Assembly: GCA_036023115.1 (NCBI GenBank)
Contig: JAYKKT010000077.1
Location: 546,001 to 610,000 of the forward strand
Direction: 5' to 3'
Length of the DNA: 64,000 bases
DNA from: Brasenia schreberi
Lineage: Eukaryota > Streptophyta > Magnoliopsida > Nymphaeales > Cabombaceae
In this document: positions 1 to 12,017 of the stretch, in pieces
How positions within the stretch are numbered: the stretch's first letter is position 1
How the letters are laid out: every line of letters starts with the position of its first letter
The notes under the pieces: generated by a model
Databases searched by the model: none
What the model saw: the letters and a program-made list of their open reading frames with translations, nothing else
What the model was told of the DNA's origin: nothing
Position numbers and translations under genes: made by a program

Positions 1-2655
1 TTTCACAACCCGTTGCACTATAGGTTTGGCCCAAAACTCTTATTGCAAAATCTCTAAAGTTTTGGTAATTACTTTCAAACCTATTCCACCAAACATCTGT
101 AAAAAAAATAAAAACATCAAGGACTTAATCCACTTTAAATATAAGATTTAAGAAACTTAAATATGAAGATAAACAATTTACCTGGTGCCTATTAGTATGG
201 TTGCAGATTGCTACAAGCAAAACCATCAAGTGAAGAGGATTATCATAGATCTCCATCTCTCGATGTATAGCATCTGCTCTACTCTCATCAGGGATTAATC
301 TGTCTATACAATCAATGATGCCTCGATTAATCTCATCGTCCCTTTTAAAGCTTGTTGAGTACCTTAATGTTGGGTTTAGGTAATATGTTTGCATAAATAA
401 GCTTATGTAATTGTTTGTTTCATCTATTATCTATAATGTTCTACATGATTTGCATGAATAGGCTTCCATTGAAATTACTTATAATGGCTTCTTTTATCCT
501 ATTTATAGCTTCATAAAGATAACCCATAAATGGTTTCTCCTCGCTATCAGCCAATCTCAAAACCCTCACTAAAGGACATGTAATCCTCAATAGTGTAACA
601 CATGCATTTCAAAATGTAATCATAAACATTGTCTCTGAAATCTCATTTCACTTTTTGTTTCTTCTATTTTGAGGCAACTCTTGAAATTGTTGCTACTCAT
701 CTAAGGAGAACATTCTCTTCAAGCCTTGCTTTTGACTCACAATGCTCTGTACATATAAGAAATTAGTTGCAAACCGAGCTGCAACTGTATGAACAAGCTC
801 TCCACCATCTGAATATCTCCTCAACATACATAATACAAAGGCATGGTTGTAGATAAATTTGGTGATATCTTAGCAACACTTAATTGTTGCATCTTATCAT
901 ATCACCAATATCCTCAAAGATGAGTTCTAAACAATGGATTGCATATGGTGTCTAATAGAAAGTCCTATAAGTATCTTTCAACTCCTTCCTAGATGCTTTA
1001 TAGTTAGTTGCATTATCTGTAATGAATTGGACTACATTCTCTAGCCCAACCTCGGATATCATGTTATCAAACTCTTGCTTTAGGATCTCTGGATTATGTA
1101 TGTTCTCTGAAATGTCTAGAAATTTAAAAAACGTCTTTTAGAACAATAGAAAAAAAGTTTAACAAAGTCATTCATCTTCTATCTGTCTATCTATTTGCCA
1201 TGATTGTGTATCATGTTTCTTCCATAACTCTCTCAAAGTCGAACAATATTCTTTTACTTTAAGGATAGTCTTATCTAATAGTTTTCCTTTCAACTTCTGA
1301 TAAAAGGGCATATTATATCTTGAACCAATATTAACAATTGCATACGCCATTGCTTGAAAATGAAAACTGTTTGTTGTATTAAATGAAATGCATGCAATAT
1401 AAAATCATCTGTCCACTATAAGGTTTGTCTACTCATGCAGTTGTTCTAAAGCCATAACAGTACGAATTCCAAGTTGAGCAGCATTTCTACTATTAGGAAA
1501 AAAATGATTATATGCCAGAAGAAGCTCTTCCTCTTCTACCACTTCCAAATCTTCAACAACCCTCTTTTCCCTGTCTGATGGTCAAGAACTACTACTACTA
1601 ACCTCTGTTCTACCATCAAAAGTAATATTATCACTCAATCCAATAGTATCATTATCCTCTTTTTCAAAAATCCCTAAATCATCCTTCTATTGTCTCCTCT
1701 CATTTATGCCCTCAATCATCTACAAACATTGTCATTTAATGGTTTCTAACAAATTTTTTTCTAACTCTACTCGTGTAAGGAGCAACTTCTTTCCTAATCC
1801 CTGTTAGGTGATATTTTAATCATGAAATTTCACCACTAACTACCTTCTCACAAAACAAACATTTTATCTTCAATCTGTTTCCCTCAACTCTTATATCCCA
1901 CTCTCATGCCGGATCATCAGACCCAAATTGGGAGTCCCTAGCACCCCTTCCTACCATCTCAATTGCACACTTTAATTCAATAAAAAATCTAAAAATAAAA
2001 ATAATTCATAAATCCTCAATCTTCACGTAACACTTAAATAGAGTCTCTCACTTCACGATTGCAATAAAAATCACACAACTTGGCTCTTGGACGTGAAAAA
2101 ATATGTTAAGTTGTGTTCGGGTTATAAGAGGAGGTTGTTTGGTTTACTTTATCCGGTCAATAGTGCCACTTATTGTCCTCAAAGAATGACTTATTTGTGC
2201 ACCTCTTATGATTCTATCTTCTGTGTAATGAAATTGTAATCATTTGAAACATGTTTGGAAAGCTCATGAAAGTGATTGTTTCTAAGAGGTATTGCACTCT
2301 TCATAACTTCATATTTTGTCATCCAAAAAAGGAAAATACAAATAAAACAAAAATATAACAAATGCAAAGAAAATAATTCTGAAAAACACCAAAAATATAC
2401 CAGAATCTGAGTTGAGAGGCTTACATGGACAAAATGGAGCACTGGTTGAAGAGCCTCAAACACCATGGAGTGGGAGAGCCATCGAAAGAAGCCTTGAGAA
2501 GTGTTAGGGAGCTGTGAATAGACACCAAAAACCCATAAAAATTCGAGTTTATGTTCGGCCAGGGACCTTTTTGGTCGTATCGCACGGTATGACATGATAC
2601 ACTGTAATACGATACACTCTGTATCGTACTGTATTATACGATACATATAACACTA
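1..2655 (-). mobile_element. hAT transposon copy h1 (DUF659/BED type), cut by window edge
   Basis: This is a degenerate hAT transposase read on the minus strand, from a BED zinc finger near 1785-1925 towards the C-terminus at position 1. The BED part keeps CLFCEKVVSG and a following LKYHL. The DUF659 part keeps a DNATNYKASRKELKD stretch and an AIHCLELIFEDIGD stretch at about 880-1040. The block at 125-394 (YYLNPTLRYSTSFKR, IIDCIDRLIPDES) is typical of this family. Stops and frameshifts occur throughout, so it is inactive. The right end carries GATAC-type subterminal repeats at 2570-2645 and a terminus tataacacta at 2646-2655, which matches 7 of 10 bases of the terminus inferred from h5. Colinearity with h5 (44210-47474) covers leader, BED, DUF659 and spacer. 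The C-terminal part lies left of the window. Confidence 0.85.
1785..1925 (-). pseudogene. BED zinc-finger segment of hAT h1 transposase
   Basis: The minus-strand translation gives KIKCLFCEKVVSG, then a stop, then LKYHLTGIRKEVAPYTRV. The C-x2-C pair and the downstream H are the BED-finger ligands used for DNA binding by hAT transposases. One in-frame stop separates the finger loop from the helix. It is recognised by family knowledge of plant BED/DUF659 transposases. Confidence 0.75.
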
Positions 2656-2880
2656 ACTAGTATACTTAGTACGAAATAAGAAAGAACAATAACAAATCAC
2701 TCAACAACTTATGTGTTATCGAAGTGTCTTATGTGGTTTTATACTAGAATTAGATATAAGTTTGAGGAAAGCACATGCATAAGGTAATTAATTCAAGCAA
2801 CTTTGCTTTATTTTATTGTTAAGATATGATTTTTTGTTTTTAAATTTGATTAATTTATTGCATATATATGTTTTTGTTAT

Positions 2881-3510
2881 AGCTGAATGGTGGATGACCT
2901 TTGGCTATGGTTATCTCGAATTATAAAATTTTGTTATATGGGTTTTAAGTCTTACTTGTAGTGTCACCCCATGTGAGCGCAACTGATGTAACTTCGAAAT
3001 GGTAAGAATTACACTTTATTATTTATATAATATGATAAAATTAAAGTTATTTATTGAGTTTTTAATTATTATTAAACCATAACTTATGCTCTTATCTTAG
3101 ATTCATACAAATAAGCGGAATAGATTATTGCGTCAAAAGCTTAATAATTTAGCTTTTGTGTAATATAATGAAAAGTTAAGAAGAATGTACGAAGTGAGGA
3201 AAGCTAACGAAAAGAATTTCGACCACATCACGTTGGCATCGATTAAAAATTATGACAAATATACAACTGATGATAAGTTTGTTGGTGGCGAAGAATCACT
3301 TATATGACGAGATATTAATTTGGCATTTGAAGCATCAAGAAGGAAAGTTGTACACAACATCAAGGACACGAAAGACACAAAGAAGGAAAAATAAGGGAAA
3401 AAAAATATGTCTATGGAAGAAGAGGAAGCAATATTTAATTTTAAAAAATCCAGATGAAGAGCAAAGAGAACTAGAAGAACAAGAATCTTCATCAAAAAAT
3501 GAACATGATT
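2881..3510 (+). pseudogene. hAT transposase C-terminal (dimerisation) relic with an intron, h2
   Basis: Reading + strand from 2881, the translation begins AEWWMTFGYGYLEL and continues with LSLTC and a CERN-like motif, the EWW...C-x-R-N pattern of the hAT C-terminal dimerisation region. A 99-bp intron at 3002-3100 has gtaag at its start and a pyrimidine-rich cttatcttag end. It is followed by IHTNKRNRLLRQKLNNLAFV, the usual continuation in DUF659 hAT proteins. The tail to 3510 is lysine- and glutamate-rich. In-frame stops (for example after NNLAFV and after EESLI) make it a relic. It is oriented opposite to h1 and has no recognisable terminal repeat, so it is probably a separate, older element. 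Confidence 0.75.
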
Positions 3511-3610
3511 AGTTTTTTTTATAGAATACAAAATATATAGCTTTTCTAGTTCATCTTAAATAATTAAGTTTTATATTGTAATCACATTTGATGGGATGGA
3601 TTTGCTAAAG

Positions 3611-4008
3611 TGTATTAAGGAACAAGCCCCTGGGGCCTATTGATCTTAGTCCCTTTGGCCCGAGCCACTAGTGCCTGAGCCAAGGGGCTATTGGGGGCTC
3701 CCCCAACTATGGCCCCCGATGGCTAGTTAAAGTAGTTATTGGGGGAGCCACCAACGACTCTCCCTCACTCTCTCTTTTCTCTTCTTGTTATAAAGAGCTT
3801 TTCTTGCTCTATAAATAGAGTCTCAACTTACCTGAATAATCTTTAATTTGAGGACCTCACCTTGGTTACTTATTTGATTTGTTGGTTCTTTGTTTGACTT
3901 GACTTGTGTGTTTCAATACCAAAGTGTTTGGTGTAATGATTGTTTAATGATTCTTAGATTGTGATTTGACGTACACTCTTCAAGTCAATTAAAGAGTTAT
4001 TTCTTACA
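3611..4008 (+). repeat. 5' LTR of copia element
   Basis: The 398-bp LTR begins tgtattaagg and ends ttcttaca, giving short terminal inverted repeats. It contains a G/C-rich block with ggggc/gcccc runs at about 3630-3740 and a TATA box near 3809. Its 3' end abuts the primer-binding site at 4009, which fixes the boundary. The left boundary is inferred from the TG...CA rule, because no second LTR is present for comparison. Confidence 0.7.
3809..3818 (+). promoter_or_regulatory. TATA box of the copia LTR
   Basis: The sequence ctataaatag lies about 190 bp before the LTR end, as expected for the U3/R boundary of a plant LTR. Transcription would start some 25-35 bp downstream. Confidence 0.55.
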
Positions 4009-4021
4009 TGGTATCAAAGCC
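4009..4021 (+). other. Primer-binding site (tRNA-iMet type)
   Basis: tggtatcaaagcc directly follows the LTR. It matches the usual plant copia PBS tggtatcagagc with one change, complementary to the 3' end of initiator-Met tRNA. Confidence 0.8.
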
Positions 4022-5176
4022 TATTTGAAAGCAAATCATCAAACACGGTTGCATTCAAAAACATCCCGACTTGAAGCAAGTTTGAAAAAATCGTGCATGG
4101 TTGTTTTCATCATTCCAAGGTTGAGGTAACTCTTAAAAATTTGATGTTTGTGAACAATGGAAAGCAAAAATAAAGTGCTTTGTTGTTTGCTTGATTCAAA
4201 TTTTATCAAAGTTGGGGTTGAACGATGAAAAGGTATTTTCTATCGAAAGATCATTAGGATTATGTTAATGGTTCTATTAAAGAATCTAATATGCTTCTTG
4301 ATTGGGCTTGACAAGGATGAAATCATGAAGGCCCAAGAAAAATACAAACAAGAGTTAAAATTGTGGGAAAATGAACCCAAAGATCACTTAGATCATTTTC
4401 CAAAATATTGATGAAAAACTTAGAAATAGAATTAACATATTTAAAAATCATTTTAAAACTTGAGAATATTTGAAGAAAATTCATTCCCAAGATGATTTTG
4501 GTTTTCAAATCAATTTAATGGAGAAGGTAACTTGAGTATTAGAGATTACCATAATAAATTTTCCGAGTTATGGAATCAACTTCTAAGTTTTGATAAATTT
4601 GAAAAATTATGAAAACTAAATGAATTTTAAGAGTATCTAGATAATCAATATTTCTTCTTATTTATGCAAGATCTTAGAGAGAAATTTGAAAATATCATAT
4701 TCACCTTAATACATAAAAAACTGAGACCAAAGGGAGATGAGTTTCTTGTCGATCTAGTTAAGTAGTTATGGAAGAAACCAAATTCAAAGCCCTAAATACT
4801 TCCAAAGGTGTTGTTTTTGCTATATTTAGAACATGAGCAAATCTAAAGACATACAAGCTGCCTCATGTCAATAATATTGAAGGGCAAGTCAAAAACTACA
4901 TGATACCCACAACCTCTTGACTTAACAAAAGTATCATTTGTCACTATTGTAAAGAGAGTGAGTACATCAAGACCAATTACCCAACTTTGATTAAGAAAAA
5001 CAATAATGTGACTGTCTTTAAGGATAAAGAAGGAGGAGCGCTACCTTATAATATCAAGGCATAAATAGATGAGATATTCAAAGAGAAGGCTAGCATATCC
5101 GAAAACATGCTATCAACAATTGCTCAGGTATGTCTTGGTTTTTAAATTCGGATGCATTCTTTCACATGATACACAA

Positions 5177-5864
5177 AAGGGATTTTTCGAAAAATACTTG
5201 CCAAAAGTATTCTAATAATCATGTTTTTATGGCCAATAGAATAAGACTTCAAGTAAAAGAAATTTGAAGTTTTGAAAATAAGGTAACTAAATTCAAGAAA
5301 ACCAAACTTAGAATGGAAAACAAAAGAAAACAAAAAAACTTTATTAATTGCAAAGAGAAAAACTACAATAAAAATTACAACTAGGAAAGAAAACAAAACG
5401 AAATAGATGTCAGGTTGATCCTTTGGATGATATATCCGGATTAATCGGGTGATCTTGACTTGAGCAACCACCTCTTTTTATAGTTATGGGTGGTTTGATT
5501 TTAAGATTATTCTCGACCACTCGACTCCTTTAGATAACTCATTGGCTTCTCCAACTCGTATAATGGTGGTTAATAAATCCTAATAATTGCCATAAAAGCT
5601 CTAACTTTTCTTTCTTGAAGGTGATCCATAAATCATATGTTTGATATTAGAAAGTAGCTAGTCTTATCTCTTAATGGGCAACCATTTTCACCATACTAGT
5701 TTCTATAACGAATATTACTCTTCTTTTTAAATGCTCTCAAATTGATTCTTCAGGATCCTTATATATACCAATATAAACTCCCTAAGTTCTACTATTTGCA
5801 CATATAATACCAGTGAGATAGTTGATGACTATCCTGTTCTTTTTCTTCCAAATACACCACCTGT
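5177..5864. other. Unassigned AT-rich stretch
   Basis: It follows the break of the copia element and holds no coding pattern or repeat I recognise. The 109-codon open stretch on the minus strand at 5142-5471 is low-complexity (F/V/L/I-rich) and looks fortuitous. Confidence 0.5.
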
Positions 5865-6010
5865 ATTTGGAAGCCCAAAGGATCCCGACTGATCCAGTAC
5901 AAGCAGCGTGGGCCCGCTATGGCTTAAAGGTTTGCTCCACTCCCAAGATTCGAATTCAAGACCTTGCTTAAGAGGAGTAAGTGCCGTACCAAATTAACGT
6001 ACCAACAGTT
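5865..6010 (-). repeat. Possible tRNA-derived SINE
   Basis: On the minus strand a stretch reads taatttggtacggc, then a run cttactcctcttaagcaagg, then gaattcgaatc. This resembles the order of box A-like sequence, anticodon-arm-like cttaagca and box B (ggttcgaatc) in tRNA-derived SINEs. No poly(A)/poly(T) tail or target duplication was found, so the limits are approximate. Confidence 0.4.
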
Positions 6011-6251
6011 GGCCATGGTATAGAGTGTTTTCATGAGGTACCAAAGATCTCAATAATGCAGTGTATCGACATTAAGAAAAGAAATCCTCACTTAACTTCG
6101 AGAAAGACTTGGTTATCTCCAAGCTACCAACAGTTGGATCATGGTTGGTGGTAGGCCGGAAGAGAACCAAGCAAATCACCTCCAAGTTTTTGACCAAGTA
6201 CTTAAGGATGTGTTTCAAGGCTTTAGGGAAACTACACCTTGATTTTGGGAA

Positions 6252-6513
6252 TAAAATGAGAGAATATCGTTTAAGATGGTTTGGACATTCTGAACAAAAG
6301 AAGAACATCTAAGAAGTATGAAAAACTAGATTTTGAAAGTATTAAAAGAGGTAGAAGATGACCACAAAAGTGTTGGAGAAAACAATAAAGAATGATCTAG
6401 CTTATTGTGAGTTAACTGCTAACATGGCACATGATAGGGCTCTGTGGAAACAAAGAATCCATGTAGCCGACCCCGTCTAGTATGAGAAAAGGCTTAGTTG
6501 TTGTTGTTGTTGT
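6252..6513 (+). mobile_element. RTE LINE copy E, 3' fragment
   Basis: It begins ataaaatgagagaatatcg, inside the C-terminal coding part, and runs to the TTG-repeat tail. The coding sense (RLRWFGH, KCWRKQ-like, [12 protein letters not shown]) and the 3' motif ccgaccccgtctagtatg are diagnostic of the family seen throughout the window. Small indels disrupt the frame. Shared changes (yEKLDFESIKRG) place it closest to copy N. It is a 5'-truncated insertion, and I could not define target duplications. Confidence 0.85.
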
Positions 6514-6719
6514 GCATCAAACCTGAAACCAGTCATTAATATAAAACTATAGTTTTATAGATCCAATTTTAATAAGAAAAAACTGTGACATGTCAAAACA
6601 AAGCTACACCACCGGAACTGAACTAAAGGGTTTCGCATAAAAACTCAAACACTGGAGGAGAAGGAGAATGAAACTATTGAAAAAGCTTACAAACGATAGA
6701 AGTAGGATAATAACAATTA

Positions 6720-7035
6720 TATTTGCATGTGTTACATCCTCAAGGATATATTAGATGTCTTAGTCAACACCTACCAAACATCAGCATGTGCAAGGATCTA
6801 TAGGATAAACTTAAAGCGAGGTACATAATGGAAGATGCTATAAGTAAGAAATTTCTTATTATTCCTTTCAGTAATTATAAGATGGTAGATCTGTTACAAA
6901 GTAATTGCATGAGCTCGAACAAATCTTAAATAACTTCAAATAACATAAGATCAACATGGCTGAAACTATTATTGTCTCTTCTATTATAAACAAACTCCCT
7001 CTTTAAAAGAACTTTAAAACATAAGAAGGAAGACA
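6720..7035 (+). pseudogene. Ty1/copia gag relic
   Basis: Translated fragments in shifting frames read KDL-stop-DKLKARYIMEDAISKKFL, NYKMVD and MAETIIVSSIINKLPL. They correspond to the copia UBN2-type gag order (LWDxLxxKY..., KFLxxxFxxYKMVD, xxxIIxKLPxxW). Several stops and at least two frameshifts are present. No LTR borders it, so it is an isolated fragment. Confidence 0.65.
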
Positions 7036-7044
7036 TTTCTCTTT

Positions 7045-7430
7045 GTGGGCGAGGTGACTAGGTCCAGGAGGATCTATCAACCCCCACACTTAGCTAAAAA
7101 TTCTAGCAATGAAGTGGTCGTTATAACCAGCCCTTCAAAAGCATGCATCCCTAATGCACCTCATGGCATGGATAAGGGTAAAAACGTGGTGTTAACCCCT
7201 TATGATTTCGAACTACACCTTTCTAAAATTCACATAAATATGTCTATCCTAGAGTTTATCTAAACCTCACCTAGACATAGACAAGTCTTAGAAGGGATCC
7301 TAGAAAGGGCCAAGGTTAACCCCTCCATAACTCCTGAGTCCCTATCCTTCTTGGTCTCTCTGATATGTGCTAAGGCCCCATCGTGTTTACAAAGGATGAG
7401 CTAGAAATACCATATATGGCGTAAACACCC
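7045..7430 (+). pseudogene. Ty3/gypsy polyprotein relic upstream of the protease
   Basis: The 72-codon reading frame ends YDFELHLSKIHINMSILEFI. After a stop the same frame continues TSPRHRQVLEGILERAKVN and ITPESLSFLVSLI, then in another frame VFTKDELEIPYM. The order matches the segment preceding the aspartic protease in large plant Ty3/gypsy elements (xxLxxxPAxxSxxxLLxxSxxHRxxLxxxL ... FTDDELPxxG). It follows the copia gag relic directly but belongs to a different superfamily. Identification rests on pattern memory only. Confidence 0.5.
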
Positions 7431-7734
7431 AAAATTAAAAATTTTCCAAAACTCCCAATTTCGAAAAATTCAATTGATTTAAAACCTTTTAAAGAGTTCA
7501 AATCCTTAAAGTACTCAATTTGAGTTTTATACCAAAACTCAATCTTAATATACTTTTCGTTGCTCAAATTTATGACAACGGTTGTATAGTCACTTTCTCA
7601 TTCGAAAATTGTGTTATTCATGATCATGAAGAAGGTGAGTGGATAAGGTCATAGAGAAAATGGATTGAGCTTATCTTATATATCTATCACTCGCCCTGAC
7701 ATATCACACGTTCACTCTACTAGTCTGTTTGAAC

Positions 7735-8497
7735 CAATATTATAAACCTCATATGAGTTTATCGTATATCGTAGGCCAACATGATACGATACATGATATG
7801 GTATCATGCTCTGCGATTTATTAGGTTGTATCGTGTTGTAACCCATAAGTAATGATATTTTCTAACTTCTAAGTAAATTATATTCTATTTTTTTGTTTTC
7901 TTCATGGACAAATGCAAAGAGATGCAAGAAAGGCAATTGTTGATGATTAGGTTGAAGCTGAAGAGCCTCTTATTATTTTAGAGGATGCAAACCGGAGAGC
8001 AATAGAAGCAAAAACATAGATTGAAAATGATGATGTACAAGGCGTAAGATTAGATGACCCAATTTTAGAGAGAAGAGGATAGAGATGACGGTGGCGATGA
8101 TGATATGATAGCGGTGACCCTGATTATAATGCTTATGATGCATTTGTTGATTATGATCCACTAGAATAAAAGAATGAAATTGGACTTTATAGTTTATAAC
8201 ATTGTATTTGTGTTATGTAATAAATTGTAATCTTACTCTTCTAGGCTTGTATACTCATGGTATTAGTTTATTAATAGTGAAAATGTCATTTTTAGTTGCA
8301 TTCTGATTATGTTCTCTACCACTTGGTTACCTTCTGCTTTTTAATTGTAATTTTCATATTTTTTGGATTTTGTTGAATTTATTATGAATTTTATAAAATA
8401 ATTCAATTTTTAATATACTATATCATCCGATATGACACGATTATCGCGTATCGATGCCCTGTACGATACGAACATCGATACACTATTTACAACATTG
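7735..8497 (+). mobile_element. Small hAT derivative h3
   Basis: A 763-bp element starts caatattataaac and ends tttacaacattg, an imperfect terminal inverted repeat. It is flanked by 8-bp near-duplications gtttgaac (7727-7734) and gtttcaac (8498-8505), the hAT length. Both ends hold gatacgatac/cgtatc subterminal repeats (7750-7845 and 8415-8480). The middle (about 7905-8169) keeps only the acidic C-terminal tail of a hAT transposase (EAEEPLIILEDANRRA, GDPDYNAYDAFVDYDPLE) with stops and a frameshift. It is an internally deleted non-autonomous copy of the same family as h1, h4 and h5. Confidence 0.75.
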
Positions 8498-8545
8498 GTT
8501 TCAACAAACTTCTACTAGTACTCACATGAGTGAGATTATGAGAAT

Positions 8546-8945
8546 CATGAGATACATAAAGTTAAAAGGTAAATATTATAGAGCAACAATTAGACCCGTT
8601 GTGTTATATGGTTCAGAGTGTTGGGCACTTAATCATCAACATGTACAAAAGATGTTTGTGGCAGTGAAGATATTAAGAATTTAAGATGAATGAATGGTAG
8701 ACAAGGAAAGATTGGATACATAATGAGGTTATTAGAAATGAATTAGGAGTGGCACTAATAAATGATAAAATGAGAGAAAATCATTTAAGATGGTTTTGGA
8801 CAAATAAAAAGATTATCAAAGGAAGCTCCAGTAAGAAGGTATGAGAAACTAGATTATGAAAATGTTAAAAGTGGAAGAGGAAGAACAAAAAGTATTGGAA
8901 GGAAACAATAAAGCATGATTTAGCTTATGTTGAGTTAATGGATAT
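8546..8945 (+). mobile_element. RTE LINE copy F, 3' fragment, diverged
   Basis: Homology to the RTE C-terminal region runs from the [13 protein letters not shown] motif through [15 protein letters not shown], then frames shift, to AYVELM. It lacks the 3' motif and the TTG tail, so it is truncated at both ends. It is more diverged than copies B, C and D and carries several small indels. It lies 41 bp after the right duplication of hAT h3. Confidence 0.75.
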
Positions 8946-9768
8946 CCTACCATGTACATTATTTTCATTATCAAGACAAAAACATGAGTTGTCTCCTCAC
9001 AAACATTGAGGAATTTCTTCGTCTCCTTTACAAACCAACTAAGAGTTACCAGATTAGCAACCGTTTTCCATTAACATTAATATGGGGACTCCACAAAGCT
9101 GATCACAAAAGGAAGTTTTTGACAAAATTAAACAAAGTTGCCATAATCAGCATCCAGAAGTTAGCTGACGGGAGGTGGAACTTTCAGCCTTGCAGTCAAA
9201 CTTCAACAGGAGGAGGGCAATCACAGATGATTAGATTCTAGATGAAAGGCACTGGCAGACAAACTGCCTTTTGGTGGCATAAGGATGATATATATTGGAA
9301 AATCAAATGGTTGAATTTTAGGTGACTAACAGTCTGACACATCATATTATCAGCAGCATACTTAGTTTAGTTTAAGACCAAATCATGTCATCTCCAAATG
9401 ATTTAAGGATTTAGAGCACACAAGGAACAATATTCTACCAGAGATTTCATTATCCATCAGAAACACCTTCGTTATGGATCCTAGGTTGGCGGCTCCATGA
9501 GAGTTCTGCCTTCCCAAAGAATGCCTTCAGACAAGCAATCTCTGCAGACTGTGTATATATATATACTTGAGGAGCTCAAAGACACAGTATGGTTCCTCAG
9601 GGAATGGAAAGCCCATTAAATAGATGTTTTCCAAAGTGACTTCTTCAGATGGATGTAGGATTTTACTTAAAGGAAGCTGTTTTCAACAGCCTATGAGGAT
9701 TGCCTCCCCATTGAAGGTACTTATCAGGTCTCTATTACTGCTGATTCCACAGGGAGGAGGCCTGCATG
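8946..9768. other. Unassigned stretch
   Basis: No recognisable coding pattern, RNA gene or element end. The 85-codon open frame at 8984-9241 (+) has no family I recognise. A short TA run lies at 9553-9566. Confidence 0.4.
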
Positions 9769-10237
9769 TGTTAAAATGTAATCGTTATTAGTGATATAAG
9801 TGTACTTTTATTTTTTATTGTCAGTAGAATGTACACAAGGGACTGAAGTGTAAAATTTTTAGAATGTACTCATGACATTCTTGTAATTTCTCTTTATTTA
9901 TTTTCTGTTTTTGTCATTAGGAATGGGCAAACACTGGCAGAGGTTAGAAATATAGCCCTTGCACAATGTGCAACAGCTACTTCCCAAACTGTTGCCCCCA
10001 TTCCTGCTGGCTATTTCTCTCATTTGCTATGAGGCCTGTAAAGGCCACTTCTTGTATCTTTGTCTGTATGCCTTTGGCATGTAGTGTGAATGACATATTG
10101 AGGTCTTCTTGAGTTATTATCTGTTAAGTGTTTTTGCGCTTCACGTGAGAATATCAGTCCATTGTGGAGTGTTTTCAGCTTGGCTGATGTGGACTGCAGC
10201 AGCCACCAATCACACTTACCAAGGGTGATTTTGTACA
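9769..10237 (+). repeat. LTR of copia relic
   Basis: Bounded by tgtt...taca, with the PBS abutting its right end. Only one LTR is present in the window, so this is a truncated element rather than a complete one. Confidence 0.65.
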
Positions 10238-10640
10238 TATGATATCAGAGTCTTTATAGGCATCATAAGGAGCACCTCGATCTGCACCAAGAGTATATAC
10301 TCTTGTTTGGTAGCTGATTCCTTTAGGAGGCATTTGAGCTCATCTTGTGAAGTCTTCTTGGAGCTCATTGGCGGTAATCTTGATGGCTTCTTGGAGTGTA
10401 TTCTAGTTGGAATTTCTCAAGGTTCATTAGCGACAACTTTGGTGATCTTTTTGAGCATAACCAAGGTTAGTATTTTTGTTTCAACTACAGAAGATAGGAA
10501 TGTGAAGATTAATTATCTACTGGAGAGCAGCAACTATAAAATTTGGGCTCAATTAATGGAGAATCACCTTTACTCAAAGAGGTTTTGATATTTCATTAGT
10601 GGCACCAAGGTCAAACCCAAGAAAAAAGCAAGAGTATGAA
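9769..10640 (+). mobile_element. Ty1/copia relic: LTR, PBS and start of gag
   Basis: A 469-bp LTR (9769-10237) starts tgttaaaatg and ends ttgtaca. The next bases, tatgatatcagagtc, are an initiator-Met PBS with two changes from tggtatcagagc. After a 230-bp leader, 10490-10640 translates to TTEDRNVKINYLLESSNYKIWAQ and MENHLYSKRF, then YFISGTKVKP after a stop. That is the N-terminal gag pattern of copia elements (LNGxNYxxWxxxMxxxLxxKxLxxxIxG). Everything downstream is missing. It is unrelated in LTR sequence to the element at 3611. Confidence 0.75.
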
Positions 10641-10974
10641 AGAGGCCATAGCACTATAATATGGACTTCTATGAACAATGTTAGCAAACATGTCTGGTGA
10701 TTTTACCAATGCCAAATATAGAGTGCACACCCGAACAATCTACCATGATCAACAATTGTGGCTCCTGTGATGGTTTGGCCAAGGTCCATGTGAGAGGAAT
10801 AGATAATTCGTGTGACTTGGTTGGACACCATATGAGAAATGATTAGAAACACCATATGTGCCATGATATAGAAACCAAATGAATATGGCAGTATAATTGC
10901 AGGTTTTGGCTTTGCTCACCCATTTACAAGTAAATATCTTCATTTATCTTTTGTAATTATGATGCATTATTATC

Positions 10975-11505
10975 CAAAAGGGAAAATTTTACAAAAGTAC
11001 CATGTGGTTTGGCCATTTTTCTTTCTTCTGATTCTTGTAGTTCAAAAAGCCTCTATGCTCTGTGGTTTTCACCGTTTATCAAATAAGTGGCAAATGCGTA
11101 ACATTGTTAACCCCTAATCCAATGTGACACATCAATTATCATGTCAACCACTATATCAACTTATATTAGTTGATTAGAAACCACATAAGCTTATATTTAA
11201 TATTATACTTAACTATTAATTAATATTATATTTAAATATTCTTTAATATTATTAACTATTTTTGTTAGATTTAATAATGTGAAAGTGATATTACATTTTA
11301 ATTTAACATTTAATAATAATGTAGCATCCACATCACTTAGGGCACGTGAATCCATCTTCTATGTTATCTTGGCATCATTAGTGTGTTTGAGCGAACCTGA
11401 TAGAGTGTAGAAATTACAAGGTATCACAACAATATTTTTAAACCACAAGGACCAAATTGAACAATGCCCATAACACACAATACCTTATTTCAAGTTTTTC
11501 ATATT
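10975..11505. mobile_element. MITE-like element with long imperfect terminal inverted repeats
   Basis: The left end reads aaaagtaccatgtggtttgg and continues with a gtagttcaaaaagcctc block. The right end (about 11425-11475) read in reverse complement gives gggcattgttcaatttggtc and cttgtggtttaaaaata, a clearly related sequence. The centre is AT-rich with ttaatatt words. The left arm is also homologous, in inverted orientation, to the right arm of the block at 15600-15840. The gggaaaattt...tgtggtttggcc type end is common in plant MITE/MULE-like repeats, and the superfamily assignment is tentative. No transposase is present. Confidence 0.55.
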
Positions 11506-12017
11506 TAAAATTACATGTCCTATGTATGTTCCCTACAAGAATAGTTTCCCTTCTTTCCACTATAGCGACAGGCCTATGGGCCTTCGCAGCTCACCCCACA
11601 TATCACATGGGTGTTCCTCACGAGGGCCATTTGAGGAGCTAGTAAACTATTACATGCTAAGTGTGGAACCTTGTCACTAAAGATGGTATGAGATAATGCA
11701 ACGATTTTAGATTTCTTCCAAGAAAAACTTCATATAATCACCCTAAGGTTTGGGCATTTATCAATTTGGTTCATGTGATTTAAAATTTGTCTTGTAATAT
11801 CTACCATCTATTAGATTAGTTCAAACTTGCTAACCACGATATCCAAAGATGGCACGAAAGGTGGTTTTACATGACTGAGGTGATACCATTGCATCATTAT
11901 TAAAATTTAATATAAATTCAACATACATGTCTCAACAACCACATCATTATTAAATATTAAATTAAACTGTAATATACGTTTTATACTATTAAATTTAACA
12001 TACAATAATTACTAATA

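Larger units (their letters stand above)
3611..5176 (+). mobile_element. Truncated Ty1/copia retrotransposon: 5' LTR, PBS, degenerate gag and protease
   Basis: A TGTA...TACA-bounded LTR (3611-4008) is followed at once by tggtatcaaagcc, a primer-binding site complementary to initiator-methionine tRNA. The following 1.1 kb is gag-like. Near 4930-4985 a zinc-knuckle remnant reads CHYCKESEYIKTN, where the final His/Cys ligands are lost. Near 5130-5172 the translation SWFLNSDAFFHMI resembles the copia protease motif W-x-L-D-S-G-A-x-x-H-M, with the catalytic D-S-G changed to N-S-D. The element stops there: integrase, RT and the 3' LTR are absent. Confidence 0.8.
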